Source of the DNA: Streptacidiphilus pinicola
GTDB taxonomy: Bacteria > Actinomycetota > Actinomycetes > Streptomycetales > Streptomycetaceae
Direction: 5' to 3'
Assembly (NCBI RefSeq): GCF_003258295.1
Contig: NZ_QKYN01000082.1
Coordinates: 17,898-81,897, forward strand
DNA length: 64,000 nucleotides
The translations under genes were made by a program, and so were the position numbers. The notes under the pieces were generated by a model. It did not search any database. It had not been told where the DNA came from and was given only the letters and a program-made list of their open reading frames with translations. This document shows positions 9,240 through 17,778 of the stretch, one piece after another. Numbering within the stretch: position 1 is the first letter of the stretch; each line of letters begins with the position of its first letter.

Positions 9240-10523
9240 ATGCCCTCGCCCGAGCCGCTGCCCGAGCCGCTGCCCGACCCGCAGCTCGACCCGCTGCCCG
9301 CGCCGCTGCGCCGCCTCCCGTCCGCGGTCGTCGCGATCGGCTCGGACGCGCTGATCGCGCTGATCCAGACCTGCCTGGCGCTGCTCGGCGGGCTGACCGC
9401 GACGCCGAACCAGTGGCGCCCCTTCGATCTCACCGCCGTCGCGCTGACCTGCGTGATCAACCTGCTCGCGGTGGTCCGGCGGCGGCTGCCGCTGGGCCTG
9501 CTGCTGATCTGTGGCGGGCTCTGGGCCTGGTACATCGCGCTCGGGTACTGGCCGGTCGTCAACAGCCTGGCGCCGATGCTCGCCTTCTACACCGTGGCCT
9601 CGCGTCGGCCGGCCCGCGTCACGGCCGGCGCCTGGGCGGCGATGGCCGCCGTCTGGGTCTTCGGCGGCCTGCGCACGCACGACTCCTCGATGGTCTCCGT
9701 CGTGGCGCAGGCCGTCGCCTTCCCGGCGATCCTGTGGCGGTTCGGCGCCTCCGCCCGGCTGGTCAACCTGCGCAACCGCCAACTGGCCGAGGCGGCACAG
9801 CGCTTGCGTGAGGAACAGCGGGACCGGCTGCGGCGCGCCGCGATGCTGGAGCGCACCCGGATAGCCCGCGAGCTGCACGACCTGGTCGCGCACCACCTCT
9901 CCGTGGTCTGCGTCCAGGCCGGGCTGGCCCGCTACGTGCTGCCGAGCGACCGGGAGACGGCGGAGCGGGCGCTCGACACCACCGTCGCCACCGCGGGGGA
10001 GGCGCTGGAGGAGATGCGCCGGCTGCTCGGCCTGCTGCGCACCGACCCGGCCGACGCCGACCCCGCCGACGCCGAGCCGGCCCCGGACGGTCCCTCGCCC
10101 GGCCTGGCCCAGCTGCCCGCGCTGCTGGAGCGGGTGCGCGGCGCGGGGGTCGAGGTCGCCCTGGAGCGCCGGGGCGAGGCCGTAGCGCTGCCGCCCGGTC
10201 CGGACCTGTGCGCGTACCGGATCGTCCAGGAGAGCCTGACCAACATCATCAAGCACGCCCCGGGCGCGACGGCGCAGGTGACCCTCGACTACCGGCGCGG
10301 CGGCGTCCTGCACGGCGCCGTGCGCGACTCGGGCCGCGGCGCGGGGCCCGCCGTGCCGGAGGTCCACCGGGCGGTGGCGGGCGGCGGCGGCAAGGGCCTG
10401 CTCGGCATGCGGGAGCGGGCCGAGCTGTACGGCGGCGCGCTCACGGCGGGCCCGCTCGCCGGGGGCGGCTTCGAGATCGCCTTCGAGCTCCCCCTTCCCG
10501 GCACTACCATGACGGAGCACTGA
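9240..10523 (+). CDS. Two-component sensor histidine kinase (NarL/DesK class)
   Basis: The 427-residue membrane kinase has a Pro-rich start (PEPLPEPLPDPQLDPLP), then four to five hydrophobic segments up to about residue 165 with no sizeable outer domain. This suggests it senses within the membrane, as in DesK/LiaS-type kinases. A linking coiled coil leads to ARELHDLVAHHLSVV, the HisKA_3 box with the phospho-accepting His near residue 213. The ATPase domain shows the N-box (QESLTNIIKHA), a G1-like SGRGAG and GKGLLGMRERAELYGG. The response regulator starts 19 bp downstream, so the two are one operon. The stimulus is unknown; nearby genes are for envelope proteins. Confidence 0.9.
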   Translation: MPSPEPLPEPLPDPQLDPLPAPLRRLPSAVVAIGSDALIALIQTCLALLGGLTATPNQWRPFDLTAVALTCVINLLAVVRRRLPLGLLLICGGLWAWYIALGYWPVVNSLAPMLAFYTVASRRPARVTAGAWAAMAAVWVFGGLRTHDSSMVSVVAQAVAFPAILWRFGASARLVNLRNRQLAEAAQRLREEQRDRLRRAAMLERTRIARELHDLVAHHLSVVCVQAGLARYVLPSDRETAERALDTTVATAGEALEEMRRLLGLLRTDPADADPADAEPAPDGPSPGLAQLPALLERVRGAGVEVALERRGEAVALPPGPDLCAYRIVQESLTNIIKHAPGATAQVTLDYRRGGVLHGAVRDSGRGAGPAVPEVHRAVAGGGGKGLLGMRERAELYGGALTAGPLAGGGFEIAFELPLPGTTMTEH

Positions 10524-10542
10524 CAGGGTCGGGGGAGGCTCC

Positions 10543-11211
10543 ATGACGAGTGTGCTGGTGGCGGACGACCAGGTGCTGATCCGCGCCGGCCTGGCCGCCC
10601 TGTTGCGCGCGGCGCCGGGGCTCGACGTCGTCGGCGAGGCGGAGGACGGCGAGGCGGCCGTCGAACTGGCCTGGGCCACCCGTCCGGACATCGTCCTCAT
10701 GGACGTGCGGATGCCCCGCCTGGACGGCATCGCCGCCACCCGCCGCCTGCTCGCGCCGGACTCCCCGCACCGGCCCAAGGTGCTCATCCTGACCACGTTC
10801 GACCTGGACGAGTACGTCTACAAGGCGATCCAGGCCGGCGCCAGCGGCTTCCTGCTCAAGGACACCGGACCGGACCGGCTGCTCGCCGGGATCTCCACCG
10901 TGGCGCACGGCGACACGTTGCTCGCCCCGAACATCACCCGGCGGCTGATCGAGGCGTTCGCCCCAGAGCAGGTGCGTCCGGAGCCGCAGCAGAGCCGCGA
11001 CCTGGAGCTGCTCACCGGCCGGGAGAACCAGGTGCTGCGGCTGGTCGCCAAGGGGCTGGACAACCAGGACATCGCCCAGCGCCTGCACGTCAGCCAGGCC
11101 ACCGTGAAGACCCACCTCAACCGGGCGATGACCAAGCTGGGCCTGAGCAGCCGGGCCCAGGCCGTGGTGCACGCCTACGAACACGGGCTGGTCGTGCCGA
11201 GCGTCGGCTGA
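10543..11211 (+). CDS. NarL/FixJ-family response regulator
   Basis: The 222-residue regulator has a receiver domain with the acidic pair at Asp8/Asp9 (VADDQVL), phospho-acceptor Asp54 (IVLMDVRMPRLDG), the switch Thr (LTTFDLDEYVYKA) and the conserved Lys (GFLLKD). A LuxR-type helix-turn-helix follows (LTGRENQVLRLVAKG, then SQATVKTHLNRAMTKLGL). It is encoded directly behind its kinase and should bind DNA as a phosphorylated dimer. The start ATG 10543 follows GGGGGAGG. A word shared upstream of the kinase and near the secreted protein at 11284-12189 is a possible target site. Confidence 0.92.
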   Translation: MTSVLVADDQVLIRAGLAALLRAAPGLDVVGEAEDGEAAVELAWATRPDIVLMDVRMPRLDGIAATRRLLAPDSPHRPKVLILTTFDLDEYVYKAIQAGASGFLLKDTGPDRLLAGISTVAHGDTLLAPNITRRLIEAFAPEQVRPEPQQSRDLELLTGRENQVLRLVAKGLDNQDIAQRLHVSQATVKTHLNRAMTKLGLSSRAQAVVHAYEHGLVVPSVG

Positions 11212-11239
11212 CCCCCGCGGCCCCGCGGCCCCGCGGTCC

Positions 11240-11276
11240 GTGCGTCGGCCGGCCCCCCGTGGGTCGGCCGACGCAC
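11240..11276. terminator. Bidirectional terminator between the response regulator and the secreted propeller protein
   Basis: GTGCGTCGGCC and GGCCGACGCAC form an 11-bp perfect stem around a GC-rich loop, between stops at 11211 and 11284. Just before it, CCCCGCGG is repeated three times in tandem. Confidence 0.7.
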
Positions 11277-11283
11277 CGGGCGG

Positions 11284-12189
11284 CTACTGCGTGACCAGCA
11301 CCAGGTTGCGGTAGAAGTGCGTGCCGTAGCCCGGCCCGCCGTGCGCCCGGCTGTACCGGTCGGCTGTGAGGATGTCCGACGGCGACAGGTGGATGCACCC
11401 GTTGGAGTGGTACGGGTTCGGCGCGTGGGCCCACGAGGACGGCGTCTTCGAGTGGATGAAGAGGGCCGAGCGCGTCACCGTGCCCCGGCTGCACGCCTTG
11501 TCGCTGAGCTCCCAGTTCATCGTCGGGATGATCGAGCTCCAGTAGGTGCTGTGCTCGTAGCCGTTGTACCAGCCGTTGGGCAGCCAGCCGTTGTTGCTGT
11601 AGCAGTCGTTCTCCGAGCCCATGCCGGAGCCGGCCCGCCAGGTCTCGGAGCCGACCAGCGGCGTCCCGCCGTTGTTCCTGGCCCAGAACCAGGTCATCCG
11701 CGAGTCGGACGGGTCGCTCGCGTTCTTGTCGAAGACGAAGTAGCCCGACCCCACGGCGTGCCATTCGGTCCAGTTCCCGCTCGGGCCGCGGTCCCGGGCC
11801 CAGGCCTTCCCGTCGGAGCCGATGGAGACCGTGCTGAACGCGGCCCCGTCGTACTGCCGCACGGTGACCCAGCTGTCCAGCACGCCGCCCATGGACTGCC
11901 AGCCGGAGCCGTGGTGGTACTTGTAGATCCACTGTGTGTACATCTGGTGGTTCGTGCCGACCACGAAGACCTGCCGTTCCCCGTTCGGCAGGTTCACCCA
12001 GGTCTCGCCGTTGCCGTAGGCGCCGCCGCAGAAGTAGCGGCCGCCCCAGGTCGGGTCGGAGCAGACCGATGCCGGTGCCTTGGCCCCCGTGGGGGCGGCC
12101 GACGCCGACTCGGCCGCGGCGGTGGTTCCCGCCGCGAGCGCAAGCAGCGCGGTCGCGCCGACGGCCAGGCGGTTCAGGAGCTTCCTCAC
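11284..12189 (-). CDS. Secreted protein: beta-propeller-like blades fused to an L,D-transpeptidase-like C-terminus
   Basis: The 301-residue precursor starts at GTG 12189 with GAGGAAGGAC upstream. Residues 1-31 are a signal peptide (VRKLLNRLAVGATALLALAAG, cleavage near SASA). Residues about 45-150 contain blade-like repeats (NGERQVFVVGTNHQMYTQWI, FSTVSIGSDGKAWARDRG) as in PLL/tectonin-type lectins. The C-terminus has LFIHSKTPSS, then HSNGCIHLSPSDI, which resembles the YkuD active site (HxxxxxxxxxxS-x-G-C-[IV]-x-L). It may bind glycan and cross-link peptidoglycan. The upstream strands of a YkuD domain are hard to place, so activity is inferred, not shown. Confidence 0.6.
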   Translation of the reverse strand: MRKLLNRLAVGATALLALAAGTTAAAESASAAPTGAKAPASVCSDPTWGGRYFCGGAYGNGETWVNLPNGERQVFVVGTNHQMYTQWIYKYHHGSGWQSMGGVLDSWVTVRQYDGAAFSTVSIGSDGKAWARDRGPSGNWTEWHAVGSGYFVFDKNASDPSDSRMTWFWARNNGGTPLVGSETWRAGSGMGSENDCYSNNGWLPNGWYNGYEHSTYWSSIIPTMNWELSDKACSRGTVTRSALFIHSKTPSSWAHAPNPYHSNGCIHLSPSDILTADRYSRAHGGPGYGTHFYRNLVLVTQ

Positions 12190-12312
12190 GATTCGTCCTT
12201 CCTCTGCTGTGTTTGCGGTGGTTCCGTGTGAGCAGTAGGAAGCATGGCCGTGAGCGCCAACTCGCCACATCGGGTGGGCGGTTGAATTGGATCCTGCACC
12301 GGCGGCGGTAGC

Positions 12313-12324
12313 GGGGGTAAACCT
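12313..12324. promoter_or_regulatory. Second copy of the GGGGGTAAACCT motif
   Basis: This is identical over 12 bases to 9184-9195. It sits in the divergent gap, 124 bp from the GTG of the secreted propeller protein and 150 bp from the YbjN gene, so it could serve either. Confidence 0.4.
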
Positions 12325-12473
12325 GGGCGGCAGTGGCCCGGCCGGCAAGGAGCGGTCGGCGGGGGCTGCCGCGCCCATGTCCATCTGGTGGAGTAGGGGG
12401 ACACTGGGCTTGGCGCCCCGGAGTGAGGCAGGATGAGAGAGGCAAGCCGTAATCCCCGAAGGGAACACCTGTC

Positions 12474-13016
12474 GTGACCATCGACCCGTCCGCCATCCCC
12501 AACTTCGGCGGGCAGCCTCAGCAGCCGTCGACGCCGCAGGGTCCGCCGCCGGTGATCATCCCGGACCCGGAGCTGGTCAAGCAGCTGCTCGACCAGATGC
12601 AGCTGAAGCACGGCGAGGACGCCGAGGGCGACGTCGTCGCGCCCTGGGAGGAGTTCCAGGTCTACTTCATGTTCCGCGGCGAGCAGAAGGAGCTCTTCGC
12701 GGTCCGTGCCTTCTACGCGTACGCCCACGAGCTGGCGGCCAAGCCCGCGCTGCTCGAGGCGCTGGACGAGTGGAACCGCGAGACCCTGTGGCCCAAGGTC
12801 TACACCCAGACCACCGACGAGGGTGAGCTGCGCGTCGTCGGCGAGACGCAGATGATCGTCGGCATGGGTGTGAACATCAACTACTTCGCGGCCATGGTCG
12901 TGAACTGGGTCCAGGCCTGCGTCACCTTCAACCAGTGGATGAACGAGCGCCTCGGCCTGGTCAAGGACGTGGACGACAAGCCCGGCGAGGCCGACGGCGA
13001 CTCCGCCGAGTCCTAA
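12474..13016 (+). CDS. YbjN domain-containing protein
   Basis: The 180-residue cytoplasmic protein has a flexible Pro/Gln start (residues 1-30, QPQQPSTPQGPPP) followed by a YbjN fold. FQVYFMFRGEQKELFAVRAF and LRVVGETQMIVGMGVNINYF are its characteristic strands, and the long C-terminal helix ends in an acidic tail. The fold resembles type III secretion chaperones. YbjN proteins are linked to stress and motility in enterobacteria, and no biochemical activity is settled. The start is GTG 12474 with AAGGGAA 7 nt away. It is the first gene rightward of the divergent gap; the L,D-transpeptidase lies 111 bp downstream. Confidence 0.85.
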   Translation: MTIDPSAIPNFGGQPQQPSTPQGPPPVIIPDPELVKQLLDQMQLKHGEDAEGDVVAPWEEFQVYFMFRGEQKELFAVRAFYAYAHELAAKPALLEALDEWNRETLWPKVYTQTTDEGELRVVGETQMIVGMGVNINYFAAMVVNWVQACVTFNQWMNERLGLVKDVDDKPGEADGDSAES

Positions 13017-13127
13017 TCTTGACCCTTGCTTTACATGACGCCTGCAACCGCTTGCGTAGGGTTCGGTCTCTCTGGACATGTTGAAAACATCCAGTGATGG
13101 CGAAGTGACGCGAGCGGAGCAGGTGGC

Positions 13128-14168
13128 GTGGGGCGCGTGGGGCGGATCAGGCGGGGCCGTATCAAGAGCGGCATAGGAATAGCACTGCTGGCGGGCGCGG
13201 TCGCGTTCGGTGCCAGCGGTTGCGGGGGCACCGCCTCCGCGACGTCGGCCAAGGGGACCCCCTCCGCGCTCGCGAGCGGCAGCGGCAGCCCGTCGGGCGG
13301 CGCGAGCACGAAGGCCAGCCCGTCGGCGAGCCCCTCACCCACCCACCCGGCCGGTCCGCCGGTGCTGCTGGACTCGATGTACCCCGTCGACGGCGAGACC
13401 GTCGGCGTGGCGCAGCCGATATCCATCGTCTTCACCCACTCCGTCGACCCCTCCGCCCGCAAGGCCGTCGAGCAGGCGCTGAAGGTCACCACCTCGGTCC
13501 CGATGACCGGCGCGTGGCACTGGTTCAGCAGCCGCCGGGTCGACTGGCGCCCGCAGAACTACTGGCCGTCCGGCACCAAGGTCTCGATCGACGCGGACCT
13601 GAACAACGTCGGTGACGGAAACGGCCGCTGGGGCACGCACAACTACCACCACAGCTTCACCGTCGGCGCCGACATCGAGTCCACGGTCAACGTCCCCGGC
13701 CACTCGATGAAGGTCTACAAGAACGGCTCGTTGATCAGGACCATGCCGATCGACGCCGGCAGCCCGGACTTCCCCTCCTGGGACGGCACCATGGCCGTCC
13801 TGGACAAGGAGCCCACCGTCCGGATGACCTCCTGCAGCGTCGGCATCGACTGCACCAAGGGCACGCCCAACTACTACGACCTGACGCTGCCCTGGGACGT
13901 GCACCTCACGGACTCCGGCACCTACGTGCACTACTCCACGGGCGACCCGGACCCGGGCCACAGCTACGGCTCGCACGGCTGCGTGCACCTGTCCTGGGAC
14001 GACTCGAAGTGGTTCTTCAACCTCACCCAGCCCGGTGACCCGGTCACCATCACCGGCTCGCCGCGCGGCAAGGTCGCGGGCGACAACGGCTACGCGGCGT
14101 TCACGCTGAGCTGGTCCGACTGGCTGTCGGCGAGCTCCGCGGGCGCTCAGCCGACGACGGTCGGCTGA
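13128..14168 (+). CDS. L,D-transpeptidase lipoprotein (Ig-like domain plus YkuD)
   Basis: The 346-residue enzyme has lipobox ASGC (Cys32) after an Arg-rich start and hydrophobic core, so it is anchored outside the membrane. A Ser/Pro/Thr linker to about residue 75 precedes the Ig-like domain seen in actinobacterial Ldt enzymes (MYPVDGETVGVAQPISIVF, PMTGAWHWFSSRRVDW). The YkuD domain ends with HYSTGDPDPGHSYGSHGCVHL, carrying the catalytic His and Cys of the SHGC motif. It forms 3-3 cross-links between diaminopimelate residues of neighbouring stem peptides. The start is GTG 13128 behind GAGCAGGTGG. A strong hairpin at 14185-14220 ends the unit. Confidence 0.92.
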   Translation: MGRVGRIRRGRIKSGIGIALLAGAVAFGASGCGGTASATSAKGTPSALASGSGSPSGGASTKASPSASPSPTHPAGPPVLLDSMYPVDGETVGVAQPISIVFTHSVDPSARKAVEQALKVTTSVPMTGAWHWFSSRRVDWRPQNYWPSGTKVSIDADLNNVGDGNGRWGTHNYHHSFTVGADIESTVNVPGHSMKVYKNGSLIRTMPIDAGSPDFPSWDGTMAVLDKEPTVRMTSCSVGIDCTKGTPNYYDLTLPWDVHLTDSGTYVHYSTGDPDPGHSYGSHGCVHLSWDDSKWFFNLTQPGDPVTITGSPRGKVAGDNGYAAFTLSWSDWLSASSAGAQPTTVG

Positions 14169-14184
14169 GCCGCAGACTCCAGTG

Positions 14185-14220
14185 AGGAGCCCGAGGTCCC
14201 TGCCGGGACCTCGGGCTCCT
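14185..14220 (+). terminator. Terminator of the L,D-transpeptidase gene
   Basis: AGGAGCCCGAGGTCCC and GGGACCTCGGGCTCCT form a perfect 16-bp stem with a TGCC loop, 17 bp after the stop codon. Confidence 0.85.
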
Positions 14221-14376
14221 GCCGTTGCGGGGTCGGCTGAGCCGGTGGACGCCACGATCGTGGGGGATGCGATGCTGTCCTTCTCCCGCCGTACACCCGA
14301 GGCCGCGTGAACGGGCCTTCGGCGTGCGTGGGCACCCCCACCTGCCACCCCTCCGGCTCCGAAGAGGCGTTCCACC

Positions 14377-15126
14377 ATGACCACGCACCCCCGTCGCGCC
14401 CTCGCCGCAGCCCTCTGTGCCGGCACGGCCCTGGCCCTGACGGCCTGTTCGTCCCCCGGCGGGACCACCGTGAACGCGGGCTCGACCTCCTCGGCCGTCG
14501 CGTCGCCCTCCCCCTCCTCCGCCCCGGCCGACCCGAACGCGGGCCTGCCGAACGGCATCCAGCTCTCCGGCTGGCTGCTGCCCGCGAGCGTGGTCCCGAA
14601 GCTGAAGTCCGACCGCAAGGCCGTGGTGAACTCCGGCGAGGGGTTGGCACAACCGAGTGACAAGGCGGTCGCCAAGACGGAGGCCTGTGACCAGCTGGGC
14701 CGCACCGACTGGATGGAGGCGGGCGGGGTGGGTCCGTCCGCCGCCGCGGGCAACGACTTCGCCGACCCCGCCGGCAACGAGTTCTACCAGCAGCTGAACG
14801 CCTACCAGGGCACCCGCGCCGCTCAGGAGTTCGCGGCGCTCAAGAAGGTCTTCACCGAGTGCAGGTCCTTCCCCGCCAAGGTCAGCGGCGGCACTTACAC
14901 GATGCGTGTCAAGCTCAACGCCCTGCCCGGTCTGGGCGACGAGGCGGTCAAGGCGGTCCTCACCTCGCCGGACATCCAGGGCGGGGAGACGCTCGTCGCC
15001 ATCCGCTCGGGCCGGCTCCTGGTCACCACGATGTACAACGACCAGAGCAAGACCGGCGCCCAGGCGCTGACGCTGGCTCAGCGGTTGCTCAAGAACGTCC
15101 CCCCGGCCCCGGCCGCCGCCAGCTGA
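14377..15126 (+). CDS. Secreted lipoprotein, possibly PknH-like sensor fold
   Basis: The 249-residue protein has a clear lipobox LTAC at Cys24, then a Ser/Ala/Pro linker to about residue 48. The mature part carries two further Cys (ACDQLGRTDW and TECRSFPA), spaced as in the disulfide-bonded extracellular domains of the PknH/LppQ type. NEFYQQLNAYQGTRAAQEFAA is an amphipathic helix, and the ending TLVAIRSGRLLVTTMYND gives paired strands. That domain binds unknown ligands. The match is by pattern only, so the call stays at lipoprotein. It starts at ATG 14377, 8 nt behind GAAGAGG. Confidence 0.7.
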   Translation: MTTHPRRALAAALCAGTALALTACSSPGGTTVNAGSTSSAVASPSPSSAPADPNAGLPNGIQLSGWLLPASVVPKLKSDRKAVVNSGEGLAQPSDKAVAKTEACDQLGRTDWMEAGGVGPSAAAGNDFADPAGNEFYQQLNAYQGTRAAQEFAALKKVFTECRSFPAKVSGGTYTMRVKLNALPGLGDEAVKAVLTSPDIQGGETLVAIRSGRLLVTTMYNDQSKTGAQALTLAQRLLKNVPPAPAAAS

Positions 15127-15166
15127 TGCTCCGGCGTCCTGCCGTCGTACGGCCTGTGTTGTCGGT

Positions 15167-16144
15167 CTACGGCAGCAGGACCGTCTTCCCCACCGTTTCG
15201 CGGCGCTCGATGGCCCGGTGCGCGGCGCCCGCGTCGGCCAGCGGGAAGGCGGCGCCGACGAACGGGCGCAGCCGGCCGCTCGCCGCGGCCGTGAGGGCCT
15301 CGCGCGTCTGCCGCAGCTGCGTCTCGGGCCCGCGCGGGCCGACCGGCGGGCCCCAGTAGGAGAGCACCTCGACGCCCCGTCCGGCTGCCTCGCCCTCGCC
15401 CAGCTTGGTCCCGGCCCCGCTGGAGAACCCGAAGGTGACGAACCGGCCGCCCGGGCCCAGCAGTTCGAAGGCCTCCCGGCCCACGCTGCCACCGACGCCG
15501 TCGAAGACCACGCTGACCCCGGCGTCGCGCAGCGCCGCCGACCAGCCCGGCGCGCCGTAGTCCACCACGGTGTCGGCGCCGAACTCGCGCGCCAGGGCCA
15601 GCTTGCGCTCGCCGCGGGCCAACCCGATCACCCGGGCCGCGCCCGCCGCGCGGGCGAGCTGGAGCAGCAGCGCCCCGACCGCGCCCGCCGCGGACTCCAC
15701 CAGCACCACGTCGTCCGGGCCGATCCCGGCCAGCTCGCCCAGGGCCACCGCGGTGCGGCCGGTCCCCAGCAGCGAGACGGCCTCCGCCGCCCCCAGCGCC
15801 GCCGGGACCGGATGCGCCGCCGCCGTGTCCAGGAGCGCCAGCTCCGCGTAACCGCCCGCCTGCGGGGTCTGCCCGGCGACCCGGCTCCCGAGCAGGGCGC
15901 GGTCCACCCCCGCCCCGACGGCCACCACCTCGCCCGCGACCTCCCGCCCCGGTGTCCACGGCAGCGAGCCGGGCGCGAGCGGCGTCCCGGCCATGGCCCC
16001 GGCGCGCACCTGCGTCTCCACGAACTGCACCCCGGCCGCCGCGACCCGCACCAGCAGCTGGCCCTCCCCGGGCACCGGATCCGGCACCTCCTCCAGCCGC
16101 AGCCGCTCCGGCTCCCCGTACTCCCGCACCACACTCGCCCGCAC
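15167..16144 (-). CDS. Quinone oxidoreductase-like medium-chain reductase (MDR superfamily)
   Basis: The 325-residue NADPH-dependent enzyme has an N-terminal GroES-like fold (EEVPDPVPGEGQLLVRV, PGREVAGEVVAVG). The Rossmann segment VLVESAAGAVGALLLQLARA has the A-x-x-G-x-x-G motif of zinc-free quinone reductases rather than the GxGxxG of alcohol dehydrogenases. No catalytic-zinc Cys/His set is present. VVFDGVGG and FVTFGFSSGAG complete the family pattern. The likely reaction is NADPH-dependent reduction of quinones or enones. The start is GTG 16144 with GAGGAG 8 nt upstream. It diverges from the aminotransferase gene. Confidence 0.88.
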   Translation of the reverse strand: MRASVVREYGEPERLRLEEVPDPVPGEGQLLVRVAAAGVQFVETQVRAGAMAGTPLAPGSLPWTPGREVAGEVVAVGAGVDRALLGSRVAGQTPQAGGYAELALLDTAAAHPVPAALGAAEAVSLLGTGRTAVALGELAGIGPDDVVLVESAAGAVGALLLQLARAAGAARVIGLARGERKLALAREFGADTVVDYGAPGWSAALRDAGVSVVFDGVGGSVGREAFELLGPGGRFVTFGFSSGAGTKLGEGEAAGRGVEVLSYWGPPVGPRGPETQLRQTREALTAAASGRLRPFVGAAFPLADAGAAHRAIERRETVGKTVLLP

Positions 16145-16270
16145 GGCCCGCTCCTCGCCTAGACCGGGTCCGCTCTCGAACCCCTCGCCCCGACGCTAGG
16201 CGCCGCGCCCGCCCACGGCCTCGGTCCACGGTCCTAAGCCGCCTCCTCCTTTCCGCCCGGGCCGACCCCC

Positions 16271-16276
16271 TATGCT
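16271..16276 (+). promoter_or_regulatory. Leaderless -10 box (TATGCT) of the aminotransferase gene
   Basis: TATGCT ends 6 nt before ATG 16283 with no ribosome site. It is one of the clearest cases in the window. Confidence 0.6.
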
Positions 16277-16282
16277 GCGGTC

Positions 16283-17455
16283 ATGAGCGACAGGCCGCTG
16301 CTGAACCGCCGGTTGGCGGGCATGGGGACGACGATCTTCGCGGAGATGTCCGCGCTGGCCACGGCCACCGGGTCGATCAACCTGGGCCAGGGCTTTCCGG
16401 ACACCGACGGTCCGCGCGAGATCGCGCAGGCCGCGGCGGACGCGGTGCTTGCGGGGCGCGGCAACCAGTACCCGCCGGGGCCGGGGATCCCGGAGCTGCG
16501 CGCCGCCGTCGCCGAGCACCAGCAGCGCTTCCACGGCCTCGAGTTCGACCCGGACACGGAGGTGCTGGTCACCGCCGGGGCCACCGAGGCGATCGCCGCC
16601 GCGATGCTGGCCCTGCTCGAACCCGGCGACGAGGTGATCGCCTTCGAGCCGTTCTACGACTCCTACGCCGCCTGTATCGCCATGGCGGGCGCCACCCGGG
16701 TCCCTCTGACGCTGCGCGCGCCGTCCTTCCGCCCGGACCTGGACGAGCTGCGTGCGCTGATCACCCCGCGCACCCGGCTGCTGCTGCTCAACTCCCCGCA
16801 CAACCCCACCGGCATGGTGCTCAGCGCGGACGAGCTCGGCACCATCGCCGAGCTCGCCGTCGAGCACGACCTCCTCGTCGTCACGGACGAGGTCTACGAG
16901 CACCTCGTCTTCGCCCCGGCCGCCCACCGCCCACTCGCCTCCCTGCCGGGCATGCGCGAGCGGACCGTCTCCATCTCCTCGGCCGGCAAGACCTTCTCCT
17001 TCACCGGCTGGAAGGTCGGCTGGGTCACGGCCACCCCGGAGCTGGTCGCTGCCGTCCGCACCGCCAAGCAGTACCTCACCTACGTCAGCGCCGGCCCGTT
17101 CCAGTACGCGGTCGCGGACGCCCTCCGCCTGCCGGACTCCTACTTCACCACCCTCCGCGCCGACCTCCAACGCAAGCGCGACCTCCTCGACGCCGGCCTG
17201 CGCGCGGCCGGCTTCGAGGTCTTCGAGCCCCAGGGCACCTACTTCATCACCACCGACATCGCCCCCTTCGGCGAGAAGGACGCCTACGCCTTCTGCCGTG
17301 CGCTGCCGGAGCGCTGTGGCGTGGTGGCGATCCCCAACTCCGTCTTCTACGACGACAAGGAGGCGGGCCGCACCCAGGTGCGTTTCACCTTCTGCAAGCA
17401 GGACTCCGTCCTGCTCGAAGCGGTCGACCGGCTGCGGCGTCTCGCCGAACGCTGA
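16283..17455 (+). CDS. PLP-dependent class I/II aminotransferase (methionine/kynurenine aminotransferase type)
   Basis: The 390-residue fold-type I enzyme opens INLGQGFPDTDGP and AVLAGRGNQYPPGPGIPELR, as in the YbdL/KAT group. NSPHNPTGMV holds the PLP-contacting Asn, VTDEVYEHLVF the Asp and Tyr, and SSAGKTFSFTGWKVGW the Schiff-base Lys. VRFTFCKQ near the end provides the substrate-carboxylate Arg. It transfers amino groups between amino acids and 2-oxoacids. The substrate is probably methionine, glutamine or an aromatic amino acid, but neighbours give no pathway. A leaderless start at ATG 16283 is supported by TATGCT 6 nt upstream. Confidence 0.9.
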   Translation: MSDRPLLNRRLAGMGTTIFAEMSALATATGSINLGQGFPDTDGPREIAQAAADAVLAGRGNQYPPGPGIPELRAAVAEHQQRFHGLEFDPDTEVLVTAGATEAIAAAMLALLEPGDEVIAFEPFYDSYAACIAMAGATRVPLTLRAPSFRPDLDELRALITPRTRLLLLNSPHNPTGMVLSADELGTIAELAVEHDLLVVTDEVYEHLVFAPAAHRPLASLPGMRERTVSISSAGKTFSFTGWKVGWVTATPELVAAVRTAKQYLTYVSAGPFQYAVADALRLPDSYFTTLRADLQRKRDLLDAGLRAAGFEVFEPQGTYFITTDIAPFGEKDAYAFCRALPERCGVVAIPNSVFYDDKEAGRTQVRFTFCKQDSVLLEAVDRLRRLAER

Positions 17456-17503
17456 CGCCGCCACGAGCCAGGCCCACCCGGGCTGCGCTGCGGTGGTCGT
17501 GCG

Positions 17504-17719
17504 TCAGCTTTGTGCGGTGTCGTCGCCCGGCTGCGCGGCAGCCTCGGCCGCGCCTGCCTTCTCACGCATCTTGCGCACCAACTCCGCCTTCTGGTCGGCC
17601 GCACCCTGGCGGTCGAGGTTGCGGTGCGGACCGTTGTTCTGCCTTTCGGCGCGCGAAAGCCTTTTGCGCTGGCCGCCGCCCATGCCCACGGGGTTGTTGA
17701 TGTTCTTGCTGTCGGTCAC
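17504..17719 (-). CDS. DUF6243 family small basic protein
   Basis: This 71-residue protein is widespread in Streptomyces. The conserved core is NPVGMGGGQRKRLSRAERQ, followed by a helix ending LVRKMREKAG. It is very basic in the first half and has no signal peptide or membrane segment, which suggests binding to RNA, DNA or another protein. Function is unknown. The start is GTG 17719 behind a GGGAGAA ribosome site. It is convergent with the aminotransferase gene, 48 bp between stops. Confidence 0.75.
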   Translation of the reverse strand: MTDSKNINNPVGMGGGQRKRLSRAERQNNGPHRNLDRQGAADQKAELVRKMREKAGAAEAAAQPGDDTAQS

Positions 17720-17778
17720 GGGTTCTCCCGGTAATGACGTGAAGTGGTCTACGGACTCAGGTGGGCAAGTATCTGATG

